Of a stretch of DNA of 64,000 nucleotides, positions 12,379 through 22,769 are shown piece after piece. Source of the stretch: Klebsormidium nitens (taxonomy: Eukaryota; Streptophyta; Klebsormidiophyceae; Klebsormidiales; Klebsormidiaceae); NCBI GenBank assembly GCA_000708835.1, contig DF237015.1, forward strand, positions 62,001 through 126,000, written 5' to 3'. The notes under the pieces were generated by a model. That model did not search any database, was not told the origin of the DNA, and saw only the letters and a program-made list of their open reading frames with translations. How positions within the stretch are numbered: position 1 is the stretch's first letter; the number at the start of each line of letters is the position of its first letter. Position numbers and translations under genes: made by a program.

Positions 12379-14951
12379 TCAAGTGCAGTCGGCAATGAAC
12401 GGCTTGATTGCATCAACAAACTCCGACACTTCGAGCCCTAGTTTCAGATCCACTTCTCCGGCCCCAAGCCAGAAGAACGGTGGCGACAAAGTCGTGATGG
12501 CGTCAGACAGGATGACCTGCAAATGTGAGGTGCGATACACATCACGTTAAGGTGGGAAGCTTGACAAAATGACGGCGCAACACGAGCCCGACAGATGTAG
12601 TAAAACTTCACGAAAAGTACAGAGTGCACCAGAAATGTAGAACGTCAGAGTCACACGCAACGAAACAGAAGTACCTAACATCATCAAATGGCAGCCGTCA
12701 GGATAGACTACTGACTCTCAGCATCTTAAAGCTTCTGTTCCGTAGACGAGCCGGCTGAGAAGTCGAAGTTGGTGAGTCAACTTCTCAGCCGGCTGAATGT
12801 TGGAGGAACTTCAGAAGCCCTCGTTGCGACTTCCAGGAACTAAGGCGCTTACCGGAATGTCGGTCCTCATGCCAAACGGAGTGACGCTGTTGTGCGTGTA
12901 GCCGGTCAACTCGTCGGACACTTCAGATGGCGCAAGCCGCACTGCAGTGAAGGCGTATTGAAGGCGGCTGAGTGACTGTCCAAAAAGAATACAAACGAAG
13001 GCAACAACAAAAAACATTCGTAGAAGAAGCAGAGTAGAGTGGCAAGGACTGAAACTACGATAGAAAAGGCTCAGACGACTTCTTGGACGAAGAAGGCATT
13101 GAACGACCTCGATTGTGCTTGATAACGGAAGCCATGAAAGGTCTCGCTTTGAGGAAGTGAGGAAGCTGTTGGGACATAGCAAGCTTCATGGGCAAGCACA
13201 GAATCCGCTCTCTGTTGCCGGTGTGGTGCGACTCACTGTTGATCCGCTTTTTGGGAAGCTTGCCCTCGTTCAGACCATAAACGAAGTTCTTTAGTTTCTC
13301 TGTGTTCAGCTTCGCAACATACTGCACAACGAACGTCGACGGGTGTGATCAGTCCGGCAGTTGATGCCTGCAAATCGAGCATTGAGCGAACCTCATTTCC
13401 TCAAAACAACTCAAGGCGGTCAAAAAGCATCAAGATCAGGTGCGGGGTAGTCCATTCGCCCAGGCAGAAAGCCATACCTCAGGATAGAACGACAAGAAAC
13501 AAGGAGCCAGATTAGGCCCGTGAGTACAAGCAAAAACTGATTCTGAAACAGCCAAATCTAGATAAGGCACAATGGATTCCAACCAAGGTCAAGGGGCAGC
13601 TAGGTTAACTAGATGCGGGAGGAGTGGGATGGAAGGTGGCGTACCTGGACGACCACGACATAATACTTGGAGTTCCTCGGATTGCTGCAGTTGACAACAT
13701 CGGCGGGCGCCTGCGTATTCGTCTGCAACAGCACATGCAGGCGACAGTGAGCCAGCAAAGTCAATGACTTCATTTTTAGAAAACGGGATCAGCAGTTGGC
13801 CAACTCTGTCGAGTTCACGGGCCCCTCTTCGAGAGAGGCTTGGAAAGGCTGGCCTGAATGAAGAACCGAGAGGGCGCCTGCATATTTTCATGAATTACAG
13901 TAAACGGCGGTTCACAAAATGGGAGTCATAGCTTTTCCGTGTACTCTGGGTGAAGAATGGTAGGATCACTTATTGATTGAGAGCCTTGAGTGTGCCAAGC
14001 AGGTAGTCAACTCTGCCAAGTTCGGAACACAGCGCGAACAGGCTAACCAGCTTGAGAGTAAGGATCACTGTCCAGGGGGGCGGTTTCCACTCTAGGGGGA
14101 CGGCTGGTAGTGCAGGCAAATAAGGGGTGGGGGGGAGAAGGGGGGGGGAAAAGAAGAAAACAACTTCTGGCAGGATCGAACCCCATCGAATTGGGGAGTG
14201 TTTGAATGCTTCCTTCCAGGATGGAGCTCCTACCTTGCTAATCATTGCAAAGACGACTCTCCAGAAAAGATCCAGCACGATGGCGACTCACCATGACTAT
14301 GCTCTTGCACAGGTGGTCAACCGAAGGCGCCCCCAGCAGGTCTCGCCGCTCCTCGAGGCTCCTCTCATAGTAGTCTTCTGGAACAGCCTTGAATCGCACG
14401 GTTTGACAACCCAGCGATCGGCAGATCTTTTCCAACCTCTGTCGCGTGGTGCATGACGTTTCACCCTCCTCCGCATTTGTATGAGCGCTCAGCCCATCGG
14501 GCTTTGCTGCAGCACCATTTGATTCACTGCCTTTGTCTACTGGAAGCGCAATCTTTGGTGCTTCGCTTTGTAGACCGTTTGCCCCTGTCTCCGACCTTGT
14601 AAACTGCTCCGAGATATCCCGCTTAGTTTGTGCTTCGTCCTGCGATGTCCCAGCGTGATCTGGCCGCTCAATTGTGCTGACAGCAGCCAAGTCCACATGC
14701 CTGCCAACTGAGTCTCGAAGATCAGGCGGACTTTTCTGCCGAGAGGCTGCTTCCGCATCCTGCGTACCTTTTGCAGCATTTTCCCTCATGGTTGAAGCTT
14801 CTGCACAAAAAGAGCCTGGCCGTCTAAGCTCCTTCATGATTAGCTCAAGGTCGGCAATGCGGTCCAATATCCGCGTCTGCCTCTCTGCCAGCCTCCGCAA
14901 TGCTGGGCCATCGGCCGGGACATTTGAACCGTCTGATTGGGCCATGCTCAT
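12379..14951 (-). CDS. YbaK/aminoacyl-tRNA deacylase-domain protein with N-terminal extension
   Basis: The C-terminal part is a YbaK/ProRS-associated domain, a fold whose known members hydrolyse mischarged aminoacyl-tRNA. Five exons on the minus strand: 14951-14292, 13722-13645, 13321-13237, 12941-12853 and 12516-12379. Phases agree and give 349 residues. Domain landmarks in order are GAPSVDHLCKSIVM, NCSNPRNSKYYVVVVQ, KLNTEKLKNFVYGLNEGK, RLAPSEVSDELTGYTHNSVT, GMRTDIPVILSDAI and FFWLGAGEVDLKLGL. The first 150 or so residues are polar and low in complexity, with a short predicted helix near residues 18-40 (LRRLAERQTRILDRIADLEL). The start is the ATG at 14951; a further in-frame ATG follows at 14945. 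The true substrate tRNA cannot be told from sequence. The gene is divergent from the thymidine kinase gene. Confidence 0.88.
12749..12794. repeat. Perfect 15-bp inverted repeat (intronic stem-loop)
   Basis: AGCCGGCTGAGAAGT at 12749-12763 is mirrored exactly by its reverse complement at 12780-12794, leaving a 16-base loop. It lies in the last intron of the YbaK-domain gene. Each arm also contains the palindrome AGCCGGCT. Confidence 0.85.
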
Positions 14952-15770
14952 TGCAGCCTCTCCTCTTCTTGTCTGCCGCACCACCCGCCTCTGCAGTCTG
15001 CCACCAGCTTTTAGATGTAAAAGAAGCTCCAGAGCGGCTCCAGAAGTAGAGTAGGTAGGACCTAGGTACCTAAGGCTATCGCTGTCGCTTCGTTTGCTCC
15101 TAGAACTTGAAGGCCAGCGCCTGCATATTTAATGAGTGAGTAATTTAAGATCATAGGAAGGACCAAATTGCAGAAGATAGACGTAAATTTGTTTTACATT
15201 CTGCTGAAAGCCACTGGATCTAGCTGATGTCGTATGACTCACCGAGACGGCTTCTGGCGCCCCTGGCAACAGTCGACGAACCTGAGACAGGTGAGTGGTA
15301 AAGGTGGCTTCCGAGGGAACGGCAAGTTATAAGTATGCCCTTTCTAAAATGCGCAATTAGAAATTTCAAACATTAGAAATTTGAAATTTGAAATGCGCAA
15401 TTTTGCAATTCTAAATTTGCGCCATCTTCAACTATGGTCCAACTGATCAGCCCCTGGACGTCAGGATCTTGTGAGCTCCACCAGTGGCGCAAGGAAAAGG
15501 CCCCCTCGAATCAACAGCAGCTTCTCAGATCTTTCATCAAGGGGACATCAGATGCAAGGAAGCTCTAATCTTACAGCGCTGGTGTGCCAGTCCCACAGAC
15601 TCCCTCTTACGAGCTGCGTGTGGCTTGATATTCATCTCTGGAAACGTTGGCGGTTTTCTCAACAGCATCATACTACGCGCTTCCTAGACTTGAGGCGCGT
15701 CGAGAATCCTGCTTGGACTTTGTAGAGGCTCAGGGGTGCTGAGCAGAGCAAAGAGTGTTTCGCCACTGCC
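14952..15770. other. Divergent promoter region, YbaK-domain gene and thymidine kinase
   Basis: About 0.8 kb between two start codons pointing away from each other. Around 15346-15420 it holds an AT-rich cluster of short repeats: AATGCGCAATT occurs twice, near 15348 and 15392, separated by runs of the type GAAATTT. No coding region is supported. Confidence 0.5.
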
Positions 15771-18482
15771 ATGAGTCATGCAGACATGATCACCCCATTT
15801 TCGGCCAGTGTCGGGCGAAACTGCCTGCACTGGGCCCTGACCAACACCCAAAGTGCGCTGCGCGCGGCCACCCTGAATGTGCCTGCCCTACAACCCACTC
15901 CGCTTCTCAAGAGAAGCTTGCAAACGACTCCATGTGCCACAATCGCCAGCATAAGCGAGCAGTGTCCCTCTCGGGGGGGCTTCCAAAGCTTGGGGCGTGA
16001 TGATTTGCAGCATAGCAGTCTCCCAAGGCTGCGGGGAATTCACTCGCAGCCTTACTGGGGGAAATCAGTGTTTCTCTCCCCCGCTTCTAGTTCTTCCAGC
16101 CTCTTCTCCCCCACCCCCCAATGCCACGGTGGCACAGCAGCAGCCCATGCGAGCGGTCGCAACTCGCAACCATCGACACAGAGTCGGTGTTCCTCATCTG
16201 ACTCAGCGAGCACTTCTTCAAGATCTGCAGACGAGAGTGTTGAGCCCCCCAGCGAAAGCGGGGTGCGTGTTGCGGTGGGCTCCATCCACCTGATCATGGG
16301 GCCCATGTTTGCGGGCAAAACGACTGCGCTGCTCGCGCGAATGCAGGATGCAGTGTCGGCCGGAAAGTGAGTGAACATCCTCTCCTTGCCTCTGGCCTTC
16401 ATACTCTTTGCTCGATCGTTCATATAAGACCTCTTTGTGCAGTCTTCCTTTCCACAAGATGTTTTCTGTAGGGTCATGTGTCCTGACGCCAAAGACTGGT
16501 TCACGGTAACCCGTCCTGAGCTCAGGCTAAGACACTTTCTGAATATGGCGTTGAGATCCCATTCGCAAAGCTGAGAAAATGTGCTGACAACCAAGTTCGT
16601 CCATTCACGCGCTCAACGGATGTCACTGGGAATTGCGGACGGTTCCTGGATCGTGCTTCAATTGGAGCACAGAATCCTAATCTGTTCATGTTTGGGTAAA
16701 CGGCAACTTTCCTCAGGAGGCTGATCTTCTGGGTCAAAAGTGTCCACAGATCCATTTCTGTGAAGCCTACTTACCATTGTGAAGGTGCCATCTTCCCTTT
16801 AATCAAGTTGCACATTGCACCCAAGTCTCCTAATCCCCTTCTTGTTGACGCCTGTTTGTCCGGCCTGCACTCTCCCACCAAATCGAATTATCGATGTGGG
16901 AAAAACTGGGGTAAGAATCTTAAGAATATCAGCCGCATTTGTTTTTCCGCCTTCTGCAGAAAGATTGCGCTAGTGAAGTCGGGCATCGACGTGCGGTACG
17001 GTCTGACGGACGTTGTTTCGCATGACGGGACCCGTATGCCCTGCTTAGCGGTGAACACTCTGCAGGACTTTCGCACCACCATAGGGGATGCGGAGTATGA
17101 CGAGGTCAGTTGTATGCAGCATCTGACTTGTTCTAATTATGAAAGAGCAATCTGAAGCAGGTTTAAGGTGTTCTGGGTGTCCACTTTGAATCTAGTGGAA
17201 GGATGGCAGATGACACTTTTGCAGTGCAAGTTTTCATCTATGTGGTCGATTGGAAGTCAAGGAAGAACACGTTTTGGGGGTCGAGGAAACACGAGAAACC
17301 GGCATGTTGGCAAAGCTCAACGTTACTTAGCTGTCTAGCAAACTTGCCGTTGAGATGAATGTTGCAATCGAAATTACATGTGAGGCACGCTGATCTTCCC
17401 AACGTCCTGCAGTTCCGTGAAGAGGACCCGAGAATTGAGTAATCAGTAAGGTTTCCTTCAAAAAGTACGAGTTTCGTCGAGTAGCACCAACAGTACTTTT
17501 CAAGGAACGACCCTCTTTTCCTAAAGCACGATATAGAATCTCATGCCGGTCTTGTTCGACAGCTGGAGGTCATTGGCATCGACGAAGCCCAGTTCTTTTC
17601 GGACCTGGACGCCTTCTGTCGGCAAGCAGCGGACAGAGACCACAAGGAGCTGGTGGTTGCTGGTCTCGACGGAGATTTTAAAAGGTGAGTCCTAATCTTG
17701 CTCTTGACGTCTTGGAAGCCTGACTTTAAAGGGTATAGGGTTTTGCACTTTCCCTCGAACCTTTCCGAGATCAGTAAAAGATCCCCGAGCGCCATGCACG
17801 GTGTCCTTCTTCGACGTAGTGTAATGACGCTTCAGGAACTTTGCAAAGGGCACCTATGGTAGCGAATTTTCTGGCCAAGTGGAGCGAACCGGCTACCTTG
17901 CAGATGGGGGAAAATTTAAATTCGGGCACCAATCTGTTGATTCAGTCCCATTCATTGACTGTTTGTAAATTCAGACTGATTCGAAGGAGGCTGCGATAGC
18001 CCTTTCGCGACCACGCGGTTTGCCTGCTTGATCGCAAACGTTGAACTTGTTTCTACTCAAAACCATTGCCTTCCTATCACGTACGAGCTTCACTGCGAGA
18101 AAGCAATACCATGCATTTGACTGCCGATTGCATCCTGAGAACTCCCGTCACCTAGGGAGCACCTCACTCTTCGAAGCTCGGTCTTTCGCTTCCCTTTTGA
18201 CACCCGCCTTCGCATTGCAGGCGAAAGTTCGGACAGCTTTTGGACCTGGTCCCCACTGCGGACAGCATCGTGAAGCTGTCTGCGACTTGCGAGCTGTGCA
18301 AGCAGCCCGCGTCGTTCACGCTGCGCACCACGGAGGAGACGGAGACGCAGGTGGTGGGAGGCGCGGATAAGTATATGCCGGTATGTCGGAAGCACTGGGT
18401 AGAGGGTACGTACGCCATAAAAATGGCCCGGACTTTTCTGCGGCGGTCGAAGGTAGGAGAGCCTGCGCCAGCAGCAAAGTGA
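15771..18482 (+). CDS. Thymidine kinase (TK1 type) with long N-terminal extension
   Basis: Thymidine kinase phosphorylates thymidine to dTMP in the salvage pathway. Four exons: 15771-16366, 16960-17104, 17563-17684 and 18221-18482. Phases agree and give 374 residues. The core starts near residue 168 with [19 protein letters not shown], whose GPMFAGKT is the P-loop. GIDEAQFF carries the catalytic glutamate. Zinc ligands are visible as CELC and CRKH, and the thymidine-binding lasso is [10 protein letters not shown]. The preceding 165 residues are rich in Ser, Pro and Thr and low in acidic residues at the start, which fits an organelle transit peptide plus linker. Plant organellar TK1b has a shorter extension. 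Several in-frame ATG codons exist, including one at residue 6, so a shorter cytosolic form is possible. The 3' end converges on the XS-domain gene. Confidence 0.95.
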
Positions 18483-19207
18483 GGGCCATGGGGGCAAATG
18501 GGAGAGGATCGAGGTTTGCAGGTTGATGGGACCGGCCAAGCTTGATTCAAAGGGAACGATTGTCGAGACGTACCAACTTATTATATAAGTCATAAATCAA
18601 GTGCGACACTGTGTAGACGCACCGACGCGTCCTTTGCTTGTTCAGAATCTTTCTGATGTTTGATATGGCGGTCTCTTTGTATTACTCAATCAGGAAGGCC
18701 GTGGAATCTCATTCATCTCAGTGAGCACCAACCATTCTGAGTCCATGCTCAAGTATTAACACACGCAGTAGATTCAGTAGCATGATAGAACGTACACACA
18801 GAATTCTGCCAGATGTCGATCAGGAGGTCTCTGCTGCCCGTGGCCGCACGCCCCAGCTAATATGCAAGTAAACATGTCGACTACGGGACTCTCTGTCATG
18901 AGCTAATTCGATCCGCATGCCATCATGCATGTGATGCCGCTAGGCTGCCGACCCACTATCATGTGAGATATAGTGGGCGTCCCAAGACCACATGCAAATA
19001 AGCGGCCGCCTAAATCAAGGTTAAATAAGCAAGGATATATGGTGCACACAATTTTGTTACCCGCACGCGATCAAAGATATCGCTTCCTGATCGTATATGG
19101 GCCCGCCGCTGATCATCACTCTCGGCCATACACAGTGCAATGCATGACGACGGCCAGAGTATACCGGTCGCGTACGCATAGTGCCCCCCAGTCCAGAGGG
19201 CCTTCCT
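18483..19207. other. Convergent intergenic region, thymidine kinase and XS-domain gene
   Basis: AT-rich 3' flanks of two converging genes. No open frame with recognisable content and no repeat was seen. Confidence 0.5.
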
Positions 19208-22200
19208 TCACATGAAGATCTCTGTAAGGGGTTTCGTCTTCAATTGGCAGCCTAAAGGACACTTGTAAGTGGGCCGCCTGCCTTTCGAAACCTCCCGAGC
19301 ACGATTGCTGGCTAGGTAATCGTTTGCACAACTAAGGCAAGCCTTGGCGTGACCACAACCGAAAGAAGCTCTCCGTGTCGTCTCGCTCCATTGCTCGAAG
19401 CATATGTCACATCCGCTAGGCTCGTGGACCTGCAGAGGGTCACAAGAAAGATTGCTCGAGTGAGCGCATTGAGCGTATTGGGATCGCATGCCAGTTTCAA
19501 GCGCCCGTGACATCCAAAAATATCAGAAAAGAACAATCTTCTAGGCCGCTTTGGATGTGAAAATACCCCTTACGAAAAGATAATAGCTTCGAATGTCTGG
19601 CTTGAATTTCTGATGCAGCATTCCTTTGATAGTCTTACGACAAATGTTGCAGATTAGAGATGGTGAAAGTCTGGGGACTTGCGACCAGTGGACGAAAAGG
19701 GAACTTGAAGATTTCAAAAACCTCAGGCATGGTAGATGGAGAACGGCATCTTGTAACCAGCAGCAAACGTTCAGAATTTATGGAAAGCTCCTGTGTCCTC
19801 ATTGGCGTGACGCCATACAACAGAAGGTGGCCACCAGAAGCGGTTATCTCAGCTACGTACCTTGACAATCTCGTCTTCTCTTTTTTGGCCAACGCAAGCT
19901 GGGTCTCCAGGGCCCGCACCTCTTCCTTCAAGGCGGCCATGTCTTTCGTTTTTTCTTCGAGTATGACTTTGTATGCTTCCAACTTCCTGCATGCAGAAAG
20001 ACGAAGAACGTGACGAGGGTGCTTTTGCAAACTAAAAGGTTCATGTGCTTTTCGTTAAGGCAAGTTTCTAAAGGCGTTTAATCTATCCTTCACCCCTCCT
20101 CGAACCCTACAGTCCAGTGATGCTAGGCGTGTTTATGACTGCGTTTTCCTCTCGCTTGCGGCTATGCTCACATAGTTCTTTGGAAACATGCAGCGTCCCA
20201 GGTTTTGCGCGAATCGCCCGTGGCAGCAAACATGAAATATCGCAAAGATCTTACGAGCGCAACACATAGAGTTGAAGACATAAATGAAAGCATTGTGCAC
20301 TTACGTAGTCAAGTCCTTATTGAGGGAGTGCTGATCATCCTGGTACTTTAGGAATCTCGCCTCCTTTTGTTGCAGCCTCCTCAAAAGATTCTCCGTCTCA
20401 GCATTGTCTGTCGTCTTCGACTCTTTTACCGCCCTATTCCAAGTCTCCGCTAGTTCTTCAGAGTGTAGCGCCTTCAAGCACCTGAGTTGCTCGAGAAACT
20501 GCATGATTACATGTGAAAATCAGGAAATCCAAGCTTATTGTATGACTACTACAAGGAGGAATAACCTACTTCGCTGGAAGAACCCTTGAGTTAGAGAAGG
20601 GTTAGGCTGGGGCTCGATGGCAACGGCAGATTGGCTGCTATGATGAAGTATTACATTATGTTAGGCTTCGACTTGTGTCTGACTGAGAACAGTTTATCGT
20701 GGGAGCCAGAACCACGTACTCTGCGTCAAGCGGTCACGGCGTTCGGATAACGCCTCTCACCTCGTCCTTCTCGGACGCTCCTTGCATTTCCTGGAGGCGC
20801 CGCTCTTGTTCTTCAATCTGCTCGACAGCCGTTGCTTTGCGGTTCACTTCCTTCTGGCTTGTTCCGGCGGTCACCACTTCAGGAAGAAGATGCTTCGAGG
20901 CTTTCCTTGTAGTTGCGGCTTCCGACTCGCCGCATCTTCGTTCCGCCTCTTTGACGCTTATAGCTACCCACCTCCGTGAACGTTTGCGACCGCGCGGAAA
21001 CCTGCAAAAGTGAACATCACTTGTGCAAGATCCTATCAAAGCAAGGGGTGTGCGCTTTGGAATGTGCTCGTCGGCTCCATCTATCATCATTTCAGCTTAA
21101 GGTCACGCAGACCTTACAACCTTGTGGTCTCTTTCTACAGAAAACTGCACCCGTTTGGCTGGCCGTTCACAAACTTATCCTGCAACAAAATCACAGCGGT
21201 GATCGAGGTTGATTCTTGCCTTTCACCAAAACCAGAGAAAGGCGCTTTGAAGCTAGAGGCGAACCACTTTCAGTCAATCAGTCATTTCCTTCTCCTGTTC
21301 TCTAAGGAATGCGCTTGCAAAAGTGATTCTCAGGACCTCGATTCCGGATCTTGTGATGAGAAAAGCAGTCCAAAGCACATCCTCGAACAGTTTGGTGCTG
21401 AAAACAAACAGGGGAGGTGCCGTCAACAACAAGGAACTTTTACTGTCGGTAGAGACCCCGGTCTCGGAGGTCGTTTTCCCTAGTAGCAAGATAACAGAAC
21501 AGCCGCCGACTTCCATTCTCCTCGACAAGGCCTTGCACGTGCTGCAGCCACGCGCTGAGCTCTTTCTCTACGTTCCGAGAACTGATTGGGAGTCCGCTCT
21601 TAATCAAAACCCGTCCCCATTCTCTTCGGCCTTGTCCCATTGCTTTGAAGTGAGCGTCCATTCCTTTGGCAGCGCTGATGCCTTCGCGGTTTCCTTTGAT
21701 GACGAGGACGGCAGCGCCTGGAGAAGCAGAATAAGCGGTTCCCTTGGTTTCGAAACTTGGGACAAGGATCACGTCATAGTTGACAAGCAATGACAATGCG
21801 GAGTGATTGTGAACCCCCTTCAAACGTTGCTGTTTGTGCATATCATCAAGGGATCTAACAGAATCAAAGAAGACAAGAATCTTCCAGAGCACGGGTATCC
21901 AGAGAAGACTTCACTACCTCAAACAACTCTCTAAGCTGGTCCTGTATCAAACGAAAGATTCATATGTTCTCAGAGAAGCGAACACGTCCAATGATGGTGA
22001 ACCAGCACCAAAAGTTTATTGGTCATGACCCGAAATGCGTCCTGAAACTTTGAAAATAATCTTGAAGACCCTTGGTAGGCTGCAAACGCTGTCACCCAAC
22101 TCTACGCTTATCCATCTTCTTGTATCATTTTTCGAGTTCACGGACCAAGAAGTCCTCCACCTTGCAATCGTTTGAGAGCCACGAGCCATCAGTAGAAAAA

Positions 22201-22769
22201 ATGAGAAGCTCACCCATGTGGCCGTCTTTTCGTGGATTGCTATACACGTTCTGGAAGTGCCATCGGTAGCCAAGTGTCTTCTGGAGGCTTTCTTCAGCGA
22301 CCCCGGTCCACTTTCCATCGAGAACTCCAGTGCGCAGATTATGGACAACGACAGTAGGCGGCCAGATCACGGAATCAAACGGAGACCCAGGCCCACTGTC
22401 ATCTTCCGGTGCCTGAGCGTTCACAGACGGAGGTGCTCCCTGCTTCGAATAGACCCCGGGCCTAACAGAGCTTGCTCCTGCCCCTTCTTCTGCCTCCCGA
22501 TTATCGGAAAGCTGAACCTTGATCTCCTGCTGCCCTGTCTCTGACGATGCTTTCAACCTTTTTGCTCGCGGCTCCGCTAATACACTATCTCGCCTCCCTT
22601 TTTGAAACAGCTGCTTAGGGCTGTGTCCCTGCTCGAAGTCCTGTCCTGGACCATCTTTGCAACGTGACATCGGACGGGAACCGGAAGCACAGAAACTCAT
22701 TTCGCGCTTGCTTCGAGCTCCCTCGACGCTGTCGCTAGTCCCACCCTTCCTAGTCGTTTCTCCTTTCAT
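19208..22769 (-). CDS. XS-domain, coiled-coil and RING-finger protein (SGS3-related)
   Basis: This protein has an XS domain, the RNA-recognition module of SGS3 and FDM/IDN2 proteins in plant RNA silencing. Exons on the minus strand: 22769-22214, 21717-21444, 21001-20761, 20498-20305, 19986-19857 and 19429-19208, giving 538 residues. XS landmarks are IWPPTVVVHNL, KWTGVAEESLQ, a splice joining GHMG to AAVLVIKGNREG, GRREWGR and RLFCYLATRENDL. Three exons then encode a charged coiled coil (for example VEQIEEQERRLQEMQG). The last exon encodes a C3HC4-like RING: CDIC, FGCGHAKACLSC and KCPLGC. The fifth exon has two donors four bases apart. The stronger-looking one (after 19861) breaks phase; the one after 19857 keeps it. 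An in-frame TGA precedes the ATG at 22769. Extra 5' exons up to 23500 are possible. E3 ligase activity is inference. Confidence 0.8.

Noticed and set aside
17835-17890. Candidate thymidine kinase exon after the AG at 17836
   Set aside because: It would read [13 protein letters not shown] in frame, but the exon from 18221 continues the family sequence directly ([12 protein letters not shown]).
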